Below, piece by piece: positions 1 through 12,140 of a DNA stretch of 64,000 nucleotides; positions within the stretch are counted from its first letter, which is position 1; each line of letters begins with the position of its first letter. The stretch lies in contig QUOL01000033.1 of assembly GCA_009761415.1 (NCBI GenBank), positions 36,759 to 100,758 on the forward strand, given 5' to 3'. Both the position numbers and the translations under genes were made by a program. This DNA comes from Sarcomyxa edulis (Eukaryota; Basidiomycota; Agaricomycetes; Agaricales; Mycenaceae). The notes beneath the pieces were generated by a model, which ran no database searches, was not told where the DNA came from, and saw only the letters and a program-made list of their open reading frames with translations.

Positions 1-2157
1 AATCCAAGGTGAATCTGCGTGAGAATGATCTCAATCCGTTGTGTAAGATCACGTTTTTCCGGCCAAACGTTCATCTTGTGTGATGGTAGTTTCGAAAGGC
101 GGAAAATCGGGTCGAGGTCCTTGATCGCCCAGGAACTGACATGTTCAGCAAAGCCAAACTGCGCCAAATGAGGTGCGCTGGTGTATGTCAAAGTCACAGA
201 GCGCAAGGGTGTTGGATGGTTAAATTTGCCCCAGCTGGACTGCATGGCGATTTTGTAACCAGCGAATTTATTGTCCGTCCATAGTTGTATAGCATAATGC
301 TTTTCTGTGGGGGTAGGTAGAGAAGCTCCAGGATGACGTGTAAGATGAGCCTTCATCGCACTGAGACAGAGTGTGATAGGGCATGTTGAGACTGGGCATC
401 GAACCTGCTCGATAGGATCGGCAAGGCCAGGGATACCCTCTTCTAGACGCAGATCTTGGTGAATGTCATGATATAGAGTTTCCGGTGTTTGCCGTACCAT
501 GGGACCGACCAAGGCTGTGAGGTGGTCCAGCAGATGTTCAGACTGATACGAAGTCTTGCGCGATTTTAGCGTGGTTTCCAGCGTTTTGGAGTGTAGAAGT
601 GTGCTGTGTTTCGGAGATACGATGGCATTCATCAGTGGTGATAGGTAAAGCTGGAAGAACGATAGCAGAGCACAGCCAGTGTAAGCGATGCTGCCTGGGT
701 CCGGTTTTTCGATTTCATGTTGGCATTCGACGACCATACCGTTTCCGGTGAACCAGAAAACATCCCGGCCCTCCCGCTGCAATAGCTTCGCAGCTGATTT
801 TCCGCGCTGATTGTGGTAATCCAGGGACATCCAGTGGGAAATGACTTCTGTAGAGGTCAGAGATGGGGGCAGTGATGCATGTGAAGAGTGATTGGTAGAC
901 TTCGAGAATTGTACTTCAGGAACAAGGAGCTTGACCCTGAAGGCTGACCGTTCCTTCGTTGATTTTCGTGACAAGTAATTTGAATACAGGCTGATATTGA
1001 ATTGACGACCGGGTGATTGTTTACCTGACTTGCATCCTGGGGAGAGTTTAGCATGCTTGGAGTGCGAATGTACCCAGAAGGCGCAAACAATGCACTGGTA
1101 GGATCTTTCGGGCTCTGGAAGGCCTGGAATAGGATGGCGAACTTCGATGTTGCTCTGGCAGCGCTTAAAGAGCTCAAGAGCTGATTCGTTTTTGCGGAGA
1201 CTGAAGGCGCCAAGAATGTGAGAGGACAGAGTGGTCGTGTCAACGTCAACGATGGCAGCTTGCAACATGTCGTCAAGCTCAGGTGGAAGCAATAAGCTAC
1301 GTCGCGAGGGTGATACCATTGCCTGTAATAGCGGACTCCAGTAGAGCCCCAAAAACGAAAGCGCGGCGCAACCAGTGTAGACAATGGACTCCCCGTGGAT
1401 ATCCGAGTCTGTGTGTTGACACTGACTGTTAGAAGGGTGTCCGACGCCATATGAGAGCGTATAGACGCTGTTCTGGCCCGCAAAGTGGCAAGACAAAGTG
1501 GCATTCTTGGATGTCTCAGCAGAAGGGTCGTTAACGGTGTGAAGAGCACTGGCAGCCATTAAACCCTCGTAGGCAGCATCGGCGTCAAGGACTGAACAAG
1601 GTCAGAAGACATCACGATTTACGAAGTGTCTGAACCTACCCCATCTATCGGAAGTCTTCGTCATTAGGGGACGGGAGATTCCTGGAGCTCCCTTGCCAGG
1701 TCTGGCTGTCTCCTGCGGTGCAGTTGCGTCATGATTATCTTCTTCATACTCACTGCAGGTATCTATTTGCCTATAAGTCATTGACAAGGAGTTCGAAGAA
1801 GAGAGGAGTCTTCACCATCTATGCCAGTGAAAACTTTTTTGTGGGAAGTCATTCGGCGACTGCGGCGTAGGACTGGAGAGGCCCGAGACGATCTTTCTCG
1901 TGCAACCTTTTGTCGTTTAGTACCCTCACTCACTCCAGAAAATCCTTTTGCCTTTCGTTTCGGCACTGGGTTATTTCACAGTTAGCTCTCAACAACGTCA
2001 CGCTATACGAATGCGGGGCACCTGATCCCGAGGGTATCTCATCGTCATCCTCTTCCTCAGAGGCGCCGGGTAGTGAGAGGGGGTTTTGTGAATTAGTGCC
2101 GTCGGCGCGGAACGTGCGGAACAGCGAGCTGGGGCTGCCTTCGCGGATAGAGCTCAT
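1..2157 (-). CDS. Uncharacterised protein with a duplicated module, 3' end beyond the window
   Basis: I do not recognise this gene. On the minus strand one frame is open from 1591 to 1 (about 530 codons) and leaves the window. It joins an upstream exon through a 48-nt intron (1639-1592) that keeps frame (..SDRW|VLDADAAYEG..). Further upstream, 2157 (or 2181) to about 1780 encodes an acidic then basic, nuclear-looking N terminus (..ASEEEDDDEIPSG.., ..VPKRKAKGFSG..). The introns joining those pieces are uncertain. The body holds the same module twice: YTGCAALSFLGLYWSPLL near 1400-1340 and YTGCALLSFFQLYLSPLM near 695-640. Each is followed by a small Cys/His cluster (YQCIVCAFWVHSHSKH; CPVSTCPITLCL..HLTRH) that could bind zinc. 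Codon structure is clean, unlike the pseudogenes next to it. Function is unknown. Confidence 0.6.
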
Positions 2158-2185
2158 TTGAGGACAGCTGAGTTGGACCAAGGGA

Positions 2186-2730
2186 GTGCCAGCTTCAAAT
2201 ATTATACCAGGTGTCGGTTTATGTTTTTTGGAGCTCAGAGGGGAACTGACTTACATAATTACCCAATATGGGAATAATTCGCTTAAACGGAACAATATTG
2301 GGGACGAAACCTCAATGGTGAGCAGCACCGGAAGTGTCGAGGTAAGCCGACCACACTCACTGCATTGTAGTGATACAGCTAGGAACAAACTTGGATTTGA
2401 GGATTTCCTTCGTCAACCCCGATTCAATAACCTTCCCAACAGCTCTCGACCCATGCCTTGACACTCCTTCGCCACTTCCATTCACATCCTCACCATATCC
2501 GGGTGCTCAGAGTCCCGTTGCCCCAAACCGAGATGAACAGCAACTTCCCCCGCTCTGGCAGCAACACGATAACACTGCAGCGCCTTGCTCGTTTGACCGA
2601 GTGCATGCCCAAATTGTCCGTAGTGTAGCGTCATCATGGGAGTGTATGAGTCAGAGAGCGAGTATGTGCGTGTATGGGCTCTCAAATCGGCTAGGTGCTG
2701 TTTATTCAGTCAGCTACAATATACCAGAAT
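2186..2730 (-). pseudogene. MAU2/Scc4-like cohesin-loader fragment
   Basis: Minus-strand remnant of a TPR-type protein resembling the MAU2/Scc4 subunit of the cohesin loader. One frame gives MTLHYGQFGHALGQTS followed by KALQCYRVAARAGEVAV, like the helical repeats of MAU2. After a frame change, RAVGKVIESGLTKEILKS follows, which resembles the next conserved stretch of fungal MAU2 proteins. A possible intron starts near 2395. Several frame changes and the absence of the rest of the protein mark it as a broken copy. It abuts the start of the gene to its left. The family assignment comes from remembered family patterns and is moderate; another TPR protein is possible. Confidence 0.45.
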
Positions 2731-2837
2731 GAAGTTGAGGATGCTCGAGCAGTGATTGAGAGGGGAGCGAGATGGGAGTTATCGAATGGTTCCGTGACGA
2801 GGCTTTGTGGGACTGGTAACGGATAGATTCAACGTGG

Positions 2838-3500
2838 AAACCAACAAACAAAAATGAGAGCTTACGTGTTCGTGGGTGTTGACCTCATCGTCCATGAATG
2901 TCGATACAGACTTGGAGTCTCTCCTGAGAGTTTGAGTGACAACCTAGAAGAGGTCGTCAGACGGATAACAGATTCCTTCGCTAGACAGCTGCTCACCGTC
3001 TTGATCTCTGCGCTGACGGTAGCCAAGAACAGTAGCGCCTGTATCGGTGTAGCAACCTTATCCCGCAAGAAATACATGATTTTGTCGATCCAACAACCTA
3101 TCAGCCATTGCATCGTAGACGACGGTTTAGACATTTGCTAGTGTGGATGCAAGGTTGAAGTTGTTAAGATCGAGGGGGTGGTGACGAGGATGTCGTATTG
3201 CTTGTGTATTATACGGGCTTTTTCAGTGGTGACGCTGAAAGAACGTCAATCGAGGTGAATAGTATCCATGATCGATAGACTCACTTAGGGTTAGAATGTT
3301 CTACTTTGAAGGGGAGGCGTTTTAGGAGAGCGGTAGCTTGGTCTTTGATTTGCATCCCCAGCTCTCTCCTTGGCGAAAGGACAAGGATGGCGATGAATTT
3401 TTCATTCCGGCTGATTCTGCATAGATGCTCGATAGCGAGTAGTACGAAAGCGTCTGTTTTTCCTGTTCCAGTTTTAGCAAACCCCGTCTAGATGGCTGTC
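2838..3500 (-). pseudogene. Mss116-type DEAD-box RNA helicase fragment
   Basis: Read on the minus strand from 3490, the frame gives the Walker A motif I AKTGTGKTDAFVLLAIEHL, then motif Ia as LSPRRELGMQIKDQA (normally PTRELAxQI). An intron with GTGAGT and CAG ends follows (about 3286-3235). Next are YDILVTTPS (normally VATPGRL), a decayed DEAD region read as VVYDAMADRLLDRQ in a shifted frame, LFLATVSAEIKTVSS (motif III SAT) and VNTHEHV at 2870 before another GTAAGC intron. VNTHEHV after motif III is typical of fungal mitochondrial Mss116/CYT-19-type helicases. In-frame stops, shifted frames and the lost DEAD acidic residues show it is inactive. Retained introns mean it arose by DNA duplication, not retroposition. 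Confidence 0.75.
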
Positions 3501-4191
3501 ATTTATATTGACTGTTTTTCCGAAAGACTAGAAGTGAAGAAGGCGGTGACGGGCTACTCGGACACGCATACGAGATGGACGAGCCTAGAGAGGGTCTCCT
3601 GTGTAGAGTGTTGTTGTCAGCGTGTATATTGTTGAGAGAATATGTGGATGAAGGTGGAGTTGGTGTCGTCGTGCGTGGTACGAGTAAGTCATCTCACGAG
3701 TCGGTGGTGGTGGTGAGAGTGGTCGTCGTGATTGTACGAGAACGAGAGTATGGGACAGACTCTTCCGTCCCCACATCAACGTCTGCGAAAGAGATAGATG
3801 AAAGAGACGACGCAGCAGATTCCAAGGAAGATTTCGAATGTGATTTTGCGCGTGCTTTTGCGTAGTCTGACTTGGGAGGTGGGGGAGGTGGGAGGGGCTG
3901 TAGGCGCTAATAAGGACGTGTGCATAGAGTATGCAGTGGTGTACTCACTTTGTCGCGAGAAGCGCTAGTATTAGCTGTGTGTGTATTCCTAGTGTGCTGG
4001 TCGTTCAGCCAGGAATGTACGTGCGTGTGCATGCCAGTGAGATGACTGCATGTCAAGCGTGGTTAGTGTATGTATATACGAGTATATGGTGTTCTTACAA
4101 AGGGTAGGGTTATTCCTGTAGTCGTACTGTATGACTTAGCACTATTGTTGAGAGGGTAGCCTTGAGAAAGACCGGGACCAAAGACTAGATC
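3501..4191. other. Stretch without a supported gene
   Basis: No convincing coding region. It contains GT- and GTG-rich low-complexity sequence (about 3660-3735) and short open frames with no recognisable product. It could hold the decayed N-terminal part of the helicase fragment just below it, but I cannot show this. Confidence 0.4.
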
Positions 4192-5610
4192 TCAGGATTG
4201 CTGATAACTTCCCCGAATTGTTTCAGACTCTTGCTGGCAGCTCTTGTACTTGTGGATGGGAATTGGTAAGAATGTCGCTGAAGCGAGGAATGACGATGGG
4301 CAGAGAAAGTGAACGTTGAGTCTGAGTGAGCAAAAGGTCATCGTTCCAAGAGGCTCGATGGACGAACTCGATGGGAGGATCGAAAGTTGTCCAAGGGTTT
4401 TGGAGAGCGTCTCGAGTGCGGACATAGCTGTTTGTCAAGGTTCGTAACATTCTTGTGAAGATCGCTTATTGCAGCCCGGACGATAGGAAGGTATTAAACA
4501 CAGATTGTTACCAGGTTGAAATGTCGAGCAAGCGAGTGAATTCATCGATCTCCGTCTGTCAGAAGGACATGAAAAGTTCATCATACATGGCTACGAGAAA
4601 GGCAAGGGGGAAGATAGATGAGATGAATGACGGTGCTTACATGACGTCAAAGCGTCATCATCCTTCCATACCTCGAACAAGACTGCGGCTTCGGAAACGC
4701 TTGCGGGAACAGCAAAATTTCGGAGGCCTTGGGTGTACTCAACGACCATGGGTTGACGCCAAGGGTATCCTGTATTTGTGGGCCTTTGGCAATGCTCGCG
4801 CCAACGGTTCTTGACGAGGAAACAGGATGGCTCGACAAGTTCTTCGCCTAGAGACTCGCCGATAGACTCGTCCGTGGAACCAGATAAAGATGTGTGCGGG
4901 GTAAAGGACAGGGAAACATAGAGTGAACGGACAGAGTGGGAAGGCTTGTCGTATGAGATGCCGAGCGCTGCGCACAATTCAAGGGGTATTGAGAATTGAA
5001 CGTTTGAAGCGTTTATGGCACCTACGACGGCTCCACGGTGCTGTGGGTGAGAAAGAGTGAGAAATAGAAGGGACTGTGATAGATTGGAGCGCGCACAAAG
5101 ACACGTTTACCACTAGCAAATTCTAGGAGCATGCGTGGGATAGACAGGTGCCATGGTCTAATAGAGGGAAAATGTGGGTCTTTGTAAAGAGACTGGAAGT
5201 CGTCTATAGATATCCGCACGACACGGTGAATAGTTAATCAAGATCGATGTTGGGAAATGCGTACTTTGTCTGTTTCTGACTCGGAAGTTCCTGTATCAAC
5301 ATCTCGAGTATCACTGGCGCCAAAGGACGTTCCTTGAGAGCGACAAAGACAAGTTCGTGAAGAGAAGTCCCCGCTGAGATTCAGGACGTTTCTCGAACTC
5401 GTGGAGCTCTGTGGTTTCCAGATTTAATGAAAGTGCAGAGTTCGTGTCCATGAATTGTTCGGTTAGGGGGTTGGCTGTATGTTTGGGTAAGGATATCGTA
5501 GGTGTACTGGGCAGTAGAGTTGACGAGATTGGCAGCTAAAGAGTCGTGAGGAAAATGGAGCAGGATGCGATGATGACGGTTACCTCGTGGGATGTAAAGC
5601 ACAATCTATT
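4192..5610 (-). pseudogene. Unidentified decayed coding fragments
   Basis: Several minus-strand segments look protein-coding in composition but cannot be joined into one frame. They include 5602-5381, 5219-5022 (ISIDDFQSLYKDPHF), 4977-4600 (LGISYDKPSHSVRSLY ... VWKDDDALTS) and 4450-4223 (NSYVRTRDALQNPWTTF). Donor-like GTAAGC at about 4640 and a CTGACAG acceptor at about 4562 suggest at least one remaining intron. In-frame stops interrupt the segments between 5280 and 5100. All lie on the same strand as the helicase and MAU2-like fragments. I do not recognise the protein family. Confidence 0.35.
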
Positions 5611-5649
5611 CTTTTGATCGTTGTAATCGTGGGTTCCAAGGGTAAGGAA

Positions 5650-7490
5650 CTCCCGAGATCAATCTGAGTCGGACTGTAGGGCAGTTCTTTGAGCGGTCGA
5701 TCCGGAGCTTTGAGGGGAGGTTTTTGTAATAGCGGTAACCACCCTCCAAGGCCCATAATTATCGGGCTTCGAATAGTTGTATATAAATCTAAAAATATAA
5801 GCTTTTTCGGTTTCGAAAATCGGATCCCGATCCAATCTTCCAGGTAGTAGTACAGGGATTTTCGGGATTATCGACGGCTCGGAAGCCCGTGCCAAACACT
5901 CCTCCACAAAAAAAAACATATCAATTCCACGTGATCAGATATTACTCGCGTCTTGAGAAAAAAAGTCGCGTCGCGCGGCACAAATCCAAACGTTCAAACG
6001 TTGGACAACTAGGTACGTCCGTTCTCATCCTTATTCGACGTGACCGTGACCAAATCCAACTCCATCCACAGCTACTACCACCACCATCACCACTACTACC
6101 ACTACCAACCCAGGTATGTCGATCCTCCGTCGAATATCACCGCGAATTTGTTGAGCTTACTGTTCTTCTTCAAATCAGCTATAAGAAAACCCAGGTAAGA
6201 CGATTATTACTGACTTTTTGAACGCGTTTCGACGTACCTATTCAGCATGTGCCCCGGACTCGTCATCACCTACCGTTGCGGCCGGCGTCGCTGGAGGACC
6301 AATTTCTGCGCGAATCGTACTCTTACTCGTCGCCGTCGAGGATCCCGTCGCCGCCGTCAAGCCTGCGGCGTGCCCCCGCGCCTCAAGCTCCACACTGACC
6401 ACTTTTGTGGCGCCATCGGATGCCCCCTCATCCCTGGCACTGCGTCGGCCCCGTCTCACTAGGTACGTTGTTAATCAGTTCGTGGTTCTTACTTCACCCT
6501 TGACTCGACTTGCGTAGGCGTTTCTCGACGATCTAACGGCTCAAAAAAGGGTGAAAGAAATGTTAGGGTTGAGCGATAGTTTGGGGGCGTCGTTTTAGCA
6601 GTTGCGATCTTCCGGGATATATTGAAAGGCCAATTTTTGATAGCGAGTCTGTGCGGTGATTAGCGATATTCCAGCAAATTAGTTTTCGAATTCTCGAGGT
6701 GTTCAGTGAGAAATGTTGGATGTTACGAACGGCTCGTAGAATAGAGTCGGTGATATGATTACTATACCAAATAAATGTGAGTAGACGCTGGTAACTGCAG
6801 AATCGCGTACCCTAGTGAGCAAAAGTCAAGCAGGAAGACAGCAGATTGCGCGAGATCAGTGCGAGTCGGAGAGACGTGCTCGCAGCCTGAGAGCGTTTTG
6901 TGTGTGTGGAAACTCGAAGGGTGAGAGGCCACAGCGCGTTTGGTCTATACTCTTGGTCTGAAAGATAGATCTGCGTGTGTGCGTGAGTGAGTGGTCTTGA
7001 GTGAGTGTGCGTGAGAGAGTGTGTGTTCAGGATCGATGAGCCGCGGAGGTTTACGACATCTAAATATAATCTAAAATATAGAAATTTATCGACTATAGTT
7101 CAAGTTGCCCGTGAGTCTTACTCATCTGCTTCGTTCGGCGTACTAGCCTCTCGTTGAAGTTCTGCGATGGGTAAGCCTCGAGTTTTACTCTCTTCTGATT
7201 TACTCGGCCATCCTTGAGGAAGGCAGGGTTGTTAGATTGTACGTAGTGGGGAAGATTGATACCCAGCGCATATATGTAGAACGCAAATACAGCTTTTGGT
7301 TGATTTATGTGGATCTATATCTCATTTGTCACATCCCCTCCGGATCTCCTTGATGAAAGATGAGGCCGTCGACTCCCAGTCCCTCTGTTCCTCTGTCTGT
7401 CCGTATAACTATTGGTCCGTCCATCTATCTGTCCATTTCACCATATGGCCGTTCATCTATCGAGTACTATGCATGTGCAACGAGTCCGAT
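5650..7490. other. Long stretch without a supported gene
   Basis: No gene can be supported. Features seen are A-rich runs near 5910, a GTACGT/GTATGT-rich segment near 6010-6120, Arg/Ala-rich open frames on both strands at 6218-6517 that look compositional, and a GTGTGTGCGTGAG-type low-complexity tract at about 6900-7030. Confidence 0.4.
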
Positions 7491-8250
7491 TATTGCAGAA
7501 GTTTCCTCCACGTTGTTGGCGTTGGCATAGGCATTGGGAGTAACATTGTCTGTAAGGCGTACAACGATTCGAAGAGGGCGCTCTATTGAGATCGGGGTTT
7601 TGATCAGAATGAAGCGGAATTTGCTGGATTTGCGAGGCGTGGACCAGAAATATGTGGATCCAGGGATGATATCGAAAAAAAAAAAAAGGCCAATAAGAAA
7701 CTACCACTGGCAAGACTGGTCATGGTGGGGTCTATTCATGAATTCGAATCGGGTGTGAATCGCTGATGCCAGAACATGGGAAGTTTGATTATATATATCA
7801 AGGCATGCGATGACAGTGACAGGGTGTGTCGAGAGTGTCTGCTGTTATACATAGGCGATTGCAAGATGTGGTACGGCAGTGTTGGGCATGTGAGAAACAC
7901 CAAGGTCGATGAGGCTTTCTGGTGGTGTGGATGAGCTCTGAGACCCTAAAGTACTCCTGGGTTTGTCGGGATTTCTTGAAGAGGTCGTGAACGATGCTTG
8001 TCGCGTAGAACGACTGCGAGTACAAAATGAGCGAGGAAAATGCTTACCTCAAGATCCAATCTCCCGCGTGTCCTGATTTCCCCTAGTATATCCTGCCTGT
8101 ATCCTAGATACAAGATAGGACCTGTTATAAGGGTAGGAACAAGGTCAATATAGTATAGATACGTGTAGAAGACGGTAGGACTTACCGAGATTCGTCGTGG
8201 TCGATCAGAAACCACAGATGTTCTGCAATGTGGGAAATAGATGGTAGATT
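7490..8250 (+). repeat. Left arm of a long diverged inverted repeat
   Basis: This segment is an inverted, diverged copy of 11340-12140. Shared landmarks include a GTAAGTCCTA..ATAACAGGTCCT intron-like block, a CTAGGATACAxGCAGGATAT block and the GATCCAGGGATGATATCG block near 7655 (inverted near 11965). On the minus strand both arms keep a short coding-like phrase ending in a GTAAGT donor (LPSISHIAEHLWFL here, LPSLAHIARHPWFL in the other arm). This suggests each arm descends from the same exon. Confidence 0.8.
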
Positions 8251-8259
8251 TAGTGGAGG

Positions 8260-9436
8260 GAATTGTGCGGTGCTCGTGCTGTCGTGGCGCTCCTGTGGTA
8301 CCTAGAGTGAGCGACGATGGGGCGGAGAATGATAGAGAAGCCCGGGATTCAGACCGGCTGGTGAAAGAAAGCGAGTACTTGCTCATGAGCTCCTGGGTCT
8401 CCGCCGAGTGCTGCCGTTGCAGACGCTCGGATTCCAGAGACTTGGGTGTGACATAGCTGCTAGAAGACTTGTTTTCGCCGACCGTCGAGTAAATGCCACG
8501 AGAAGACCGATGTGATGAGGCGATGTAAGCATGAGCCGTAGGCTTTTGGTAGAGTGTACTTGCCGTCGGCATCGATTGTGTGTTTCGACGAACTGAGACC
8601 GTAGGCCTCTGCCCTCCATGCGTTCGAACCGTCGTTCCATCCTGGGATGATCTTGTATTCTGGAACGTCGTTCCCGTAGTGGCCAGGACCGTCGGGAAGC
8701 TTCTTCGCGGGCTTTGGACACATATCTGCAAGGCGGCGCCCAGCCATTATGATACCGCTCGTGTATTCGTTGGAGGTGCTCGGAATCAGAAGATGATTCC
8801 TCGAAGGGAGGGAAGTTGTACTTGGCGGCGAGAGTGGCTAGGGAGGGGAAGATTTTAGTGGTGGGGGCGGCAGAAGAGGAGTCAAGCGATGATTGTGAGT
8901 CGAGCGAAGCTGAGGCATACCCGCTGCTCGTGTCGCTATCGGCCGAACCGAAAGACTTTGGGGGAACAGCAGGGAGAGAGACCTGATCTCGATCAGGTCG
9001 ATAGTTCAGTGGGAGACCACCATGTGTATTGTGGAGGTCCGCCATTTGGCACTCGTCGGAGCAGTAAAGTGGGAGAGGACTTGTGTCAATGACCTCTCGG
9101 TACTTTATCAGCGGTGCGGATTTAGGGGGTGCGGTGGTGGTGGAGAATTGTGAGGACTTGGAGTTTGTTGAATCTGAACGTTTTAGAGCGCCACGGCGGG
9201 GGATTTACAGCCCTGGGAGAGTGAGATTGAGAGGCCTTCCCAGGGGAAGAAGATGGAAGACTGGCAAGAAGGCTATCCAAGAACGAATTACCTGCATATT
9301 CGGAGGGGCCATCAATGCCGCTTATCGGATCCACACGATAAGCTGCATGATATTCTGCGACACGATGCTGGTGTTCGTTGGTATTTTCATGTCTGGCAGT
9401 ATGGGTGAAATCTACGATATCGCAAAATTTAGTCAC
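8260..9436 (-). pseudogene. Uncharacterised Ser-rich coding remnant
   Basis: The minus strand holds three overlapping frames that appear to be one former coding region. The N-terminal part is 9436-9122 (VDPISGIDGPSEYAG ...). The middle is 9045-8750 (KSFGSADSDTSSGYASAS, SLATLAAKYNFPPFEE). A shifted frame at 8747-8530 reads PDGPGHYGNDVPEYKIIPG, and 8500-8230 reads QELMSKYSLSFTSRSESRAS. Frame changes near 8745 and 8510 break the product. It runs into the left arm of the inverted repeat, where a GTAAGT donor is preserved. I do not recognise the family; Ser and charged residues dominate. Confidence 0.35.
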
Positions 9437-9630
9437 TCATAGAGCAGAACCACTGGGGGGGGATCCGTCACAGACTTACGCTCGAGGCCTCTCATTGCCA
9501 GTCATCAGTCTGATACTGCCGATTATGACTTGCTATGGTATAGAGCTCGAGGGCAGTACGAGGACAGCCCTGAAGATACTCGATATCGAGCGGATTGCGA
9601 TTTAAAGCCGTTTTGAAGTCCGACCATGCG

Positions 9631-9677
9631 ACAGCCACTGGTGGCTGTGATGAAAGACTGTCTTTCATCACAGCCAC
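9631..9677. repeat. Three-part foldback hairpin
   Basis: ACAGCCAC, GTGGCTGT and ACAGCCAC follow one another. The main stem is 9641-9657 with 9661-9677 (17 perfect base pairs, 3-nt loop CTG). The first 8 nt at 9631 can pair with the left side of that stem as an alternative. Confidence 0.8.
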
Positions 9678-9819
9678 TCGATCCAGCTTCCAGACTTCTC
9701 TACTTCTTGACGTTTTTGGAGACACAGGGCACAGAGTCAAATCCTCCGTTTCTTACGACTCTGTGGAATATATCTCGCCGCCTGCTTTGTTGTATACCAT
9801 CTCGTCACGGACGCGATGA

Positions 9820-10210
9820 CTGCTAGACTTGCCACTAGTCTGCTAGGACACGTTCTTTTCTCAAAAAATCAGGTTGCATTGTGATTTTCTCCTCAGATCT
9901 GGTTGTAAATATTCTGAACTAGTAGCAGTCCTATCGTGCAGCTAAGCCGCATCCCAGGAGGACAGGTAAATTATCTAGTCATTCGATCGAGTCCCTTTGT
10001 TTTGACATTCAATTTCTCAGTCTAGTACCCATGCATCTAAAACTACGAAACGAACTTGTGGCATCATTCGATACTCTCTCGTCTCATCTTAACACCACAT
10101 TCAGATCGCTTTCTACGTCCCTAGCGCTTAGAGCAAGCAAAACAAAACCGTCCGGTGCTCGGACATATCTTGTAATCTTGTGATCTTGTTGGGCCCGAGT
10201 AATTGGATCT
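9820..10210. other. Short stretch without a supported gene
   Basis: No open frame with coding character and no repeat was noticed. It may be upstream sequence of the next reading frame. Confidence 0.35.
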
Positions 10211-10216
10211 GCGAAG

Positions 10217-11104
10217 GTGAGGGTGATGTTTGCGTTGGCAAAGATGAGGAGTTTGCCTAGTATTGGATTAGGTGTTGGTGGTGTTGGTGGGTATCGAGGC
10301 CCAACACAGGACCGTCCTCGAGCGTCGTATCAATCACAACCACGATATCCTCGAGTTCCGTACCAAGCATCAGAAAACAATCCCGACGCTGACGAACGCA
10401 AACTCGAAGACGACGACGACGGAGAAGAAGAAGAAGACACACGCCTCGACGAACCCATGAACACCCACATCCCATCCGCATCCCGACGGTCACTCACCTC
10501 TTCCCTAGTTCTTGACGAGTCTAACGCTTTGACGCGTCCACTGGCACAAACCCAGATCTTGGGGTTGGGCGTGTTGGGTTCGAGTGGTGGTGGGCTTGGG
10601 TCGAAGTTGAGGTTGTCTCTGCCTAGCAAGGGGAAGGGGAAGGGCAAGGTACGATGATAAAGCGTCCCCGGCACCTGAACGTGGGGCTCTCACTCGCGGT
10701 CATTGCGCCTCAACACCCTCCACCTCCTCTCCTCATCCAAATTGGTCGCATCACCGCCTGATGTGCACGAGGTCGTCAAACGGTGTGAGGAAGTGGCGTT
10801 GGATGTGCAAGGCGTTAGAGAGAGGCTCTTGAGGATTGGAAGAGTTGGGTTGGTTGTTATCTCGAAATTCTCAAACACAACAGCATTGTATTCCACAGAA
10901 ATCCTCCATACCCTATACATCACGCTTCTATCCCATCCCGATCGCGCCATGCAGCTTCTATCCCTATCCTCTCTCTCCACCTACAAATCGCCACACCTCG
11001 TAGCTCACGATAGCAAACTTCGTACACTCCTCGATGATACTCGGTGGAGAGACGAGCTCACGTCCCTGGATCTGGCTAACATCAAGCCCGCAGAACCGTG
11101 GTGA
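10217..11104 (+). CDS. Uncharacterised two-exon protein fragment
   Basis: The first open segment (10217-10657) encodes a Gly-rich start, an acidic tract (KLEDDDDGEEEEDTRLDE) and a basic end (PSKGKGKGK). It stops in what looks like a GTACGA donor at 10648. The second (about 10710-11104) encodes a helical protein (PPDVHEVVKRCEEVALD, TALYSTEILHTLYITLLSH, DRAMQLLSLSSLSTYK). The helical part recalls armadillo-like repeats of chromatin-remodelling subunits, but I cannot assign a family. The sequence ends in a stop at 11102, and the conserved-looking part may be a 3' remnant of a larger gene. Confidence 0.35.
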
Positions 11105-11339
11105 ACTGGTAGACGTCGTCATTCGAGTTTGATGTCGGAGAAGAGAGGTCTATCTCGAGGGGCTGATCGGAGAGCGGCTGTTCTGTCGTCCGGCCTCAAG
11201 CCCAAGGGTTTGTTTATTCACATTGATATTGAGCTCGCGCCAAAACCCTTCCACAACCGACGCTATCTAGTCGCAGTCCCCTCCTCTCCTTGCCGCTCAA
11301 CGTTCAACCCTAACCCCACAGCAACACCACGACATCACC

Positions 11340-12140
11340 AGCACCTCGCAATCACCTGCGTCAAATCTACCATCTCTTGCCCACATTGCGAGACATCCGT
11401 GGTTTTTGGTCGACCACAACAAAACTCGGTAAGTCCTATTGTCTTCTACACTTATCTATACTGTACTGACCTTTCTGGAATCCTTATAACAGGTCCTCAT
11501 ATCTAGGATACAAGCAGGATATACTAGGGGGAATCAGGACACGCAGGAGATTGGAACTTGAGGTAAGCATTTCCCCTCACTCACTTCGTACTCGTAATCA
11601 TTTACTGCGACAAGCAGCGTTCATAATCTCTCCAAGAAATCTCGACAATTCTGGGTGTAGTTTAGGGTCTCGGAGCTCATGCACACCATCTCATCGACCT
11701 CGGCGTTCCCCACATGCCCGACGCAGCTGAAGTACATCTCAACGACCAGAACCCTATCTTGCAATCACCCATGTCTAACAGCAGACACTTTCGACGCACC
11801 CCATCACTGTCATCGCATGTCTTGATCTATGGACCTACACTTCCTATGTTCTGGCATCAGCAATTCACGCGCGATCGTTCCAAATGCATGACAGACCCCA
11901 TGTTTGGGAGCACGACCACGACCAGTCTTGCCAGCGGTAATTTCCCATTGGCGTCTCCTTCTGAAATCATCCCTGGATCCACATTTTCTCGTCCACGCCC
12001 CGCAAATCCAGCAAATTCTCCTCATTCTGAATAAAACCCCGATCTCGGTAGAGTGCTCTCCTCAGATCGTCGTAAGCCTACCAACAATGCTACTATCTAT
12101 GCCAATGCCTATATCAACGTCAACGACATGGACGAACCCT
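11340..12140 (-). repeat. Right arm of a long diverged inverted repeat
   Basis: Reverse-complement copy of 7490-8250 with substitutions and small indels. The intron-like block (GTAAGTCCTATTG ... ATAACAG at about 11431-11493) and the GGATCC-centred block near 11975 correspond to landmarks in the left arm. Together the arms enclose about 3.1 kb. Confidence 0.8.

Noticed and set aside
857..1549. 230-codon minus-strand frame
   Set aside because: A different minus-strand frame is open across the whole 1-1591 segment, joins an upstream exon through a frame-keeping intron, and shows the duplicated module. This one is its shadow.
6218..6517. Arg/Ala-rich open frames
   Set aside because: GC-rich sequence is open on both strands with no conserved-looking motif; treated as compositional.
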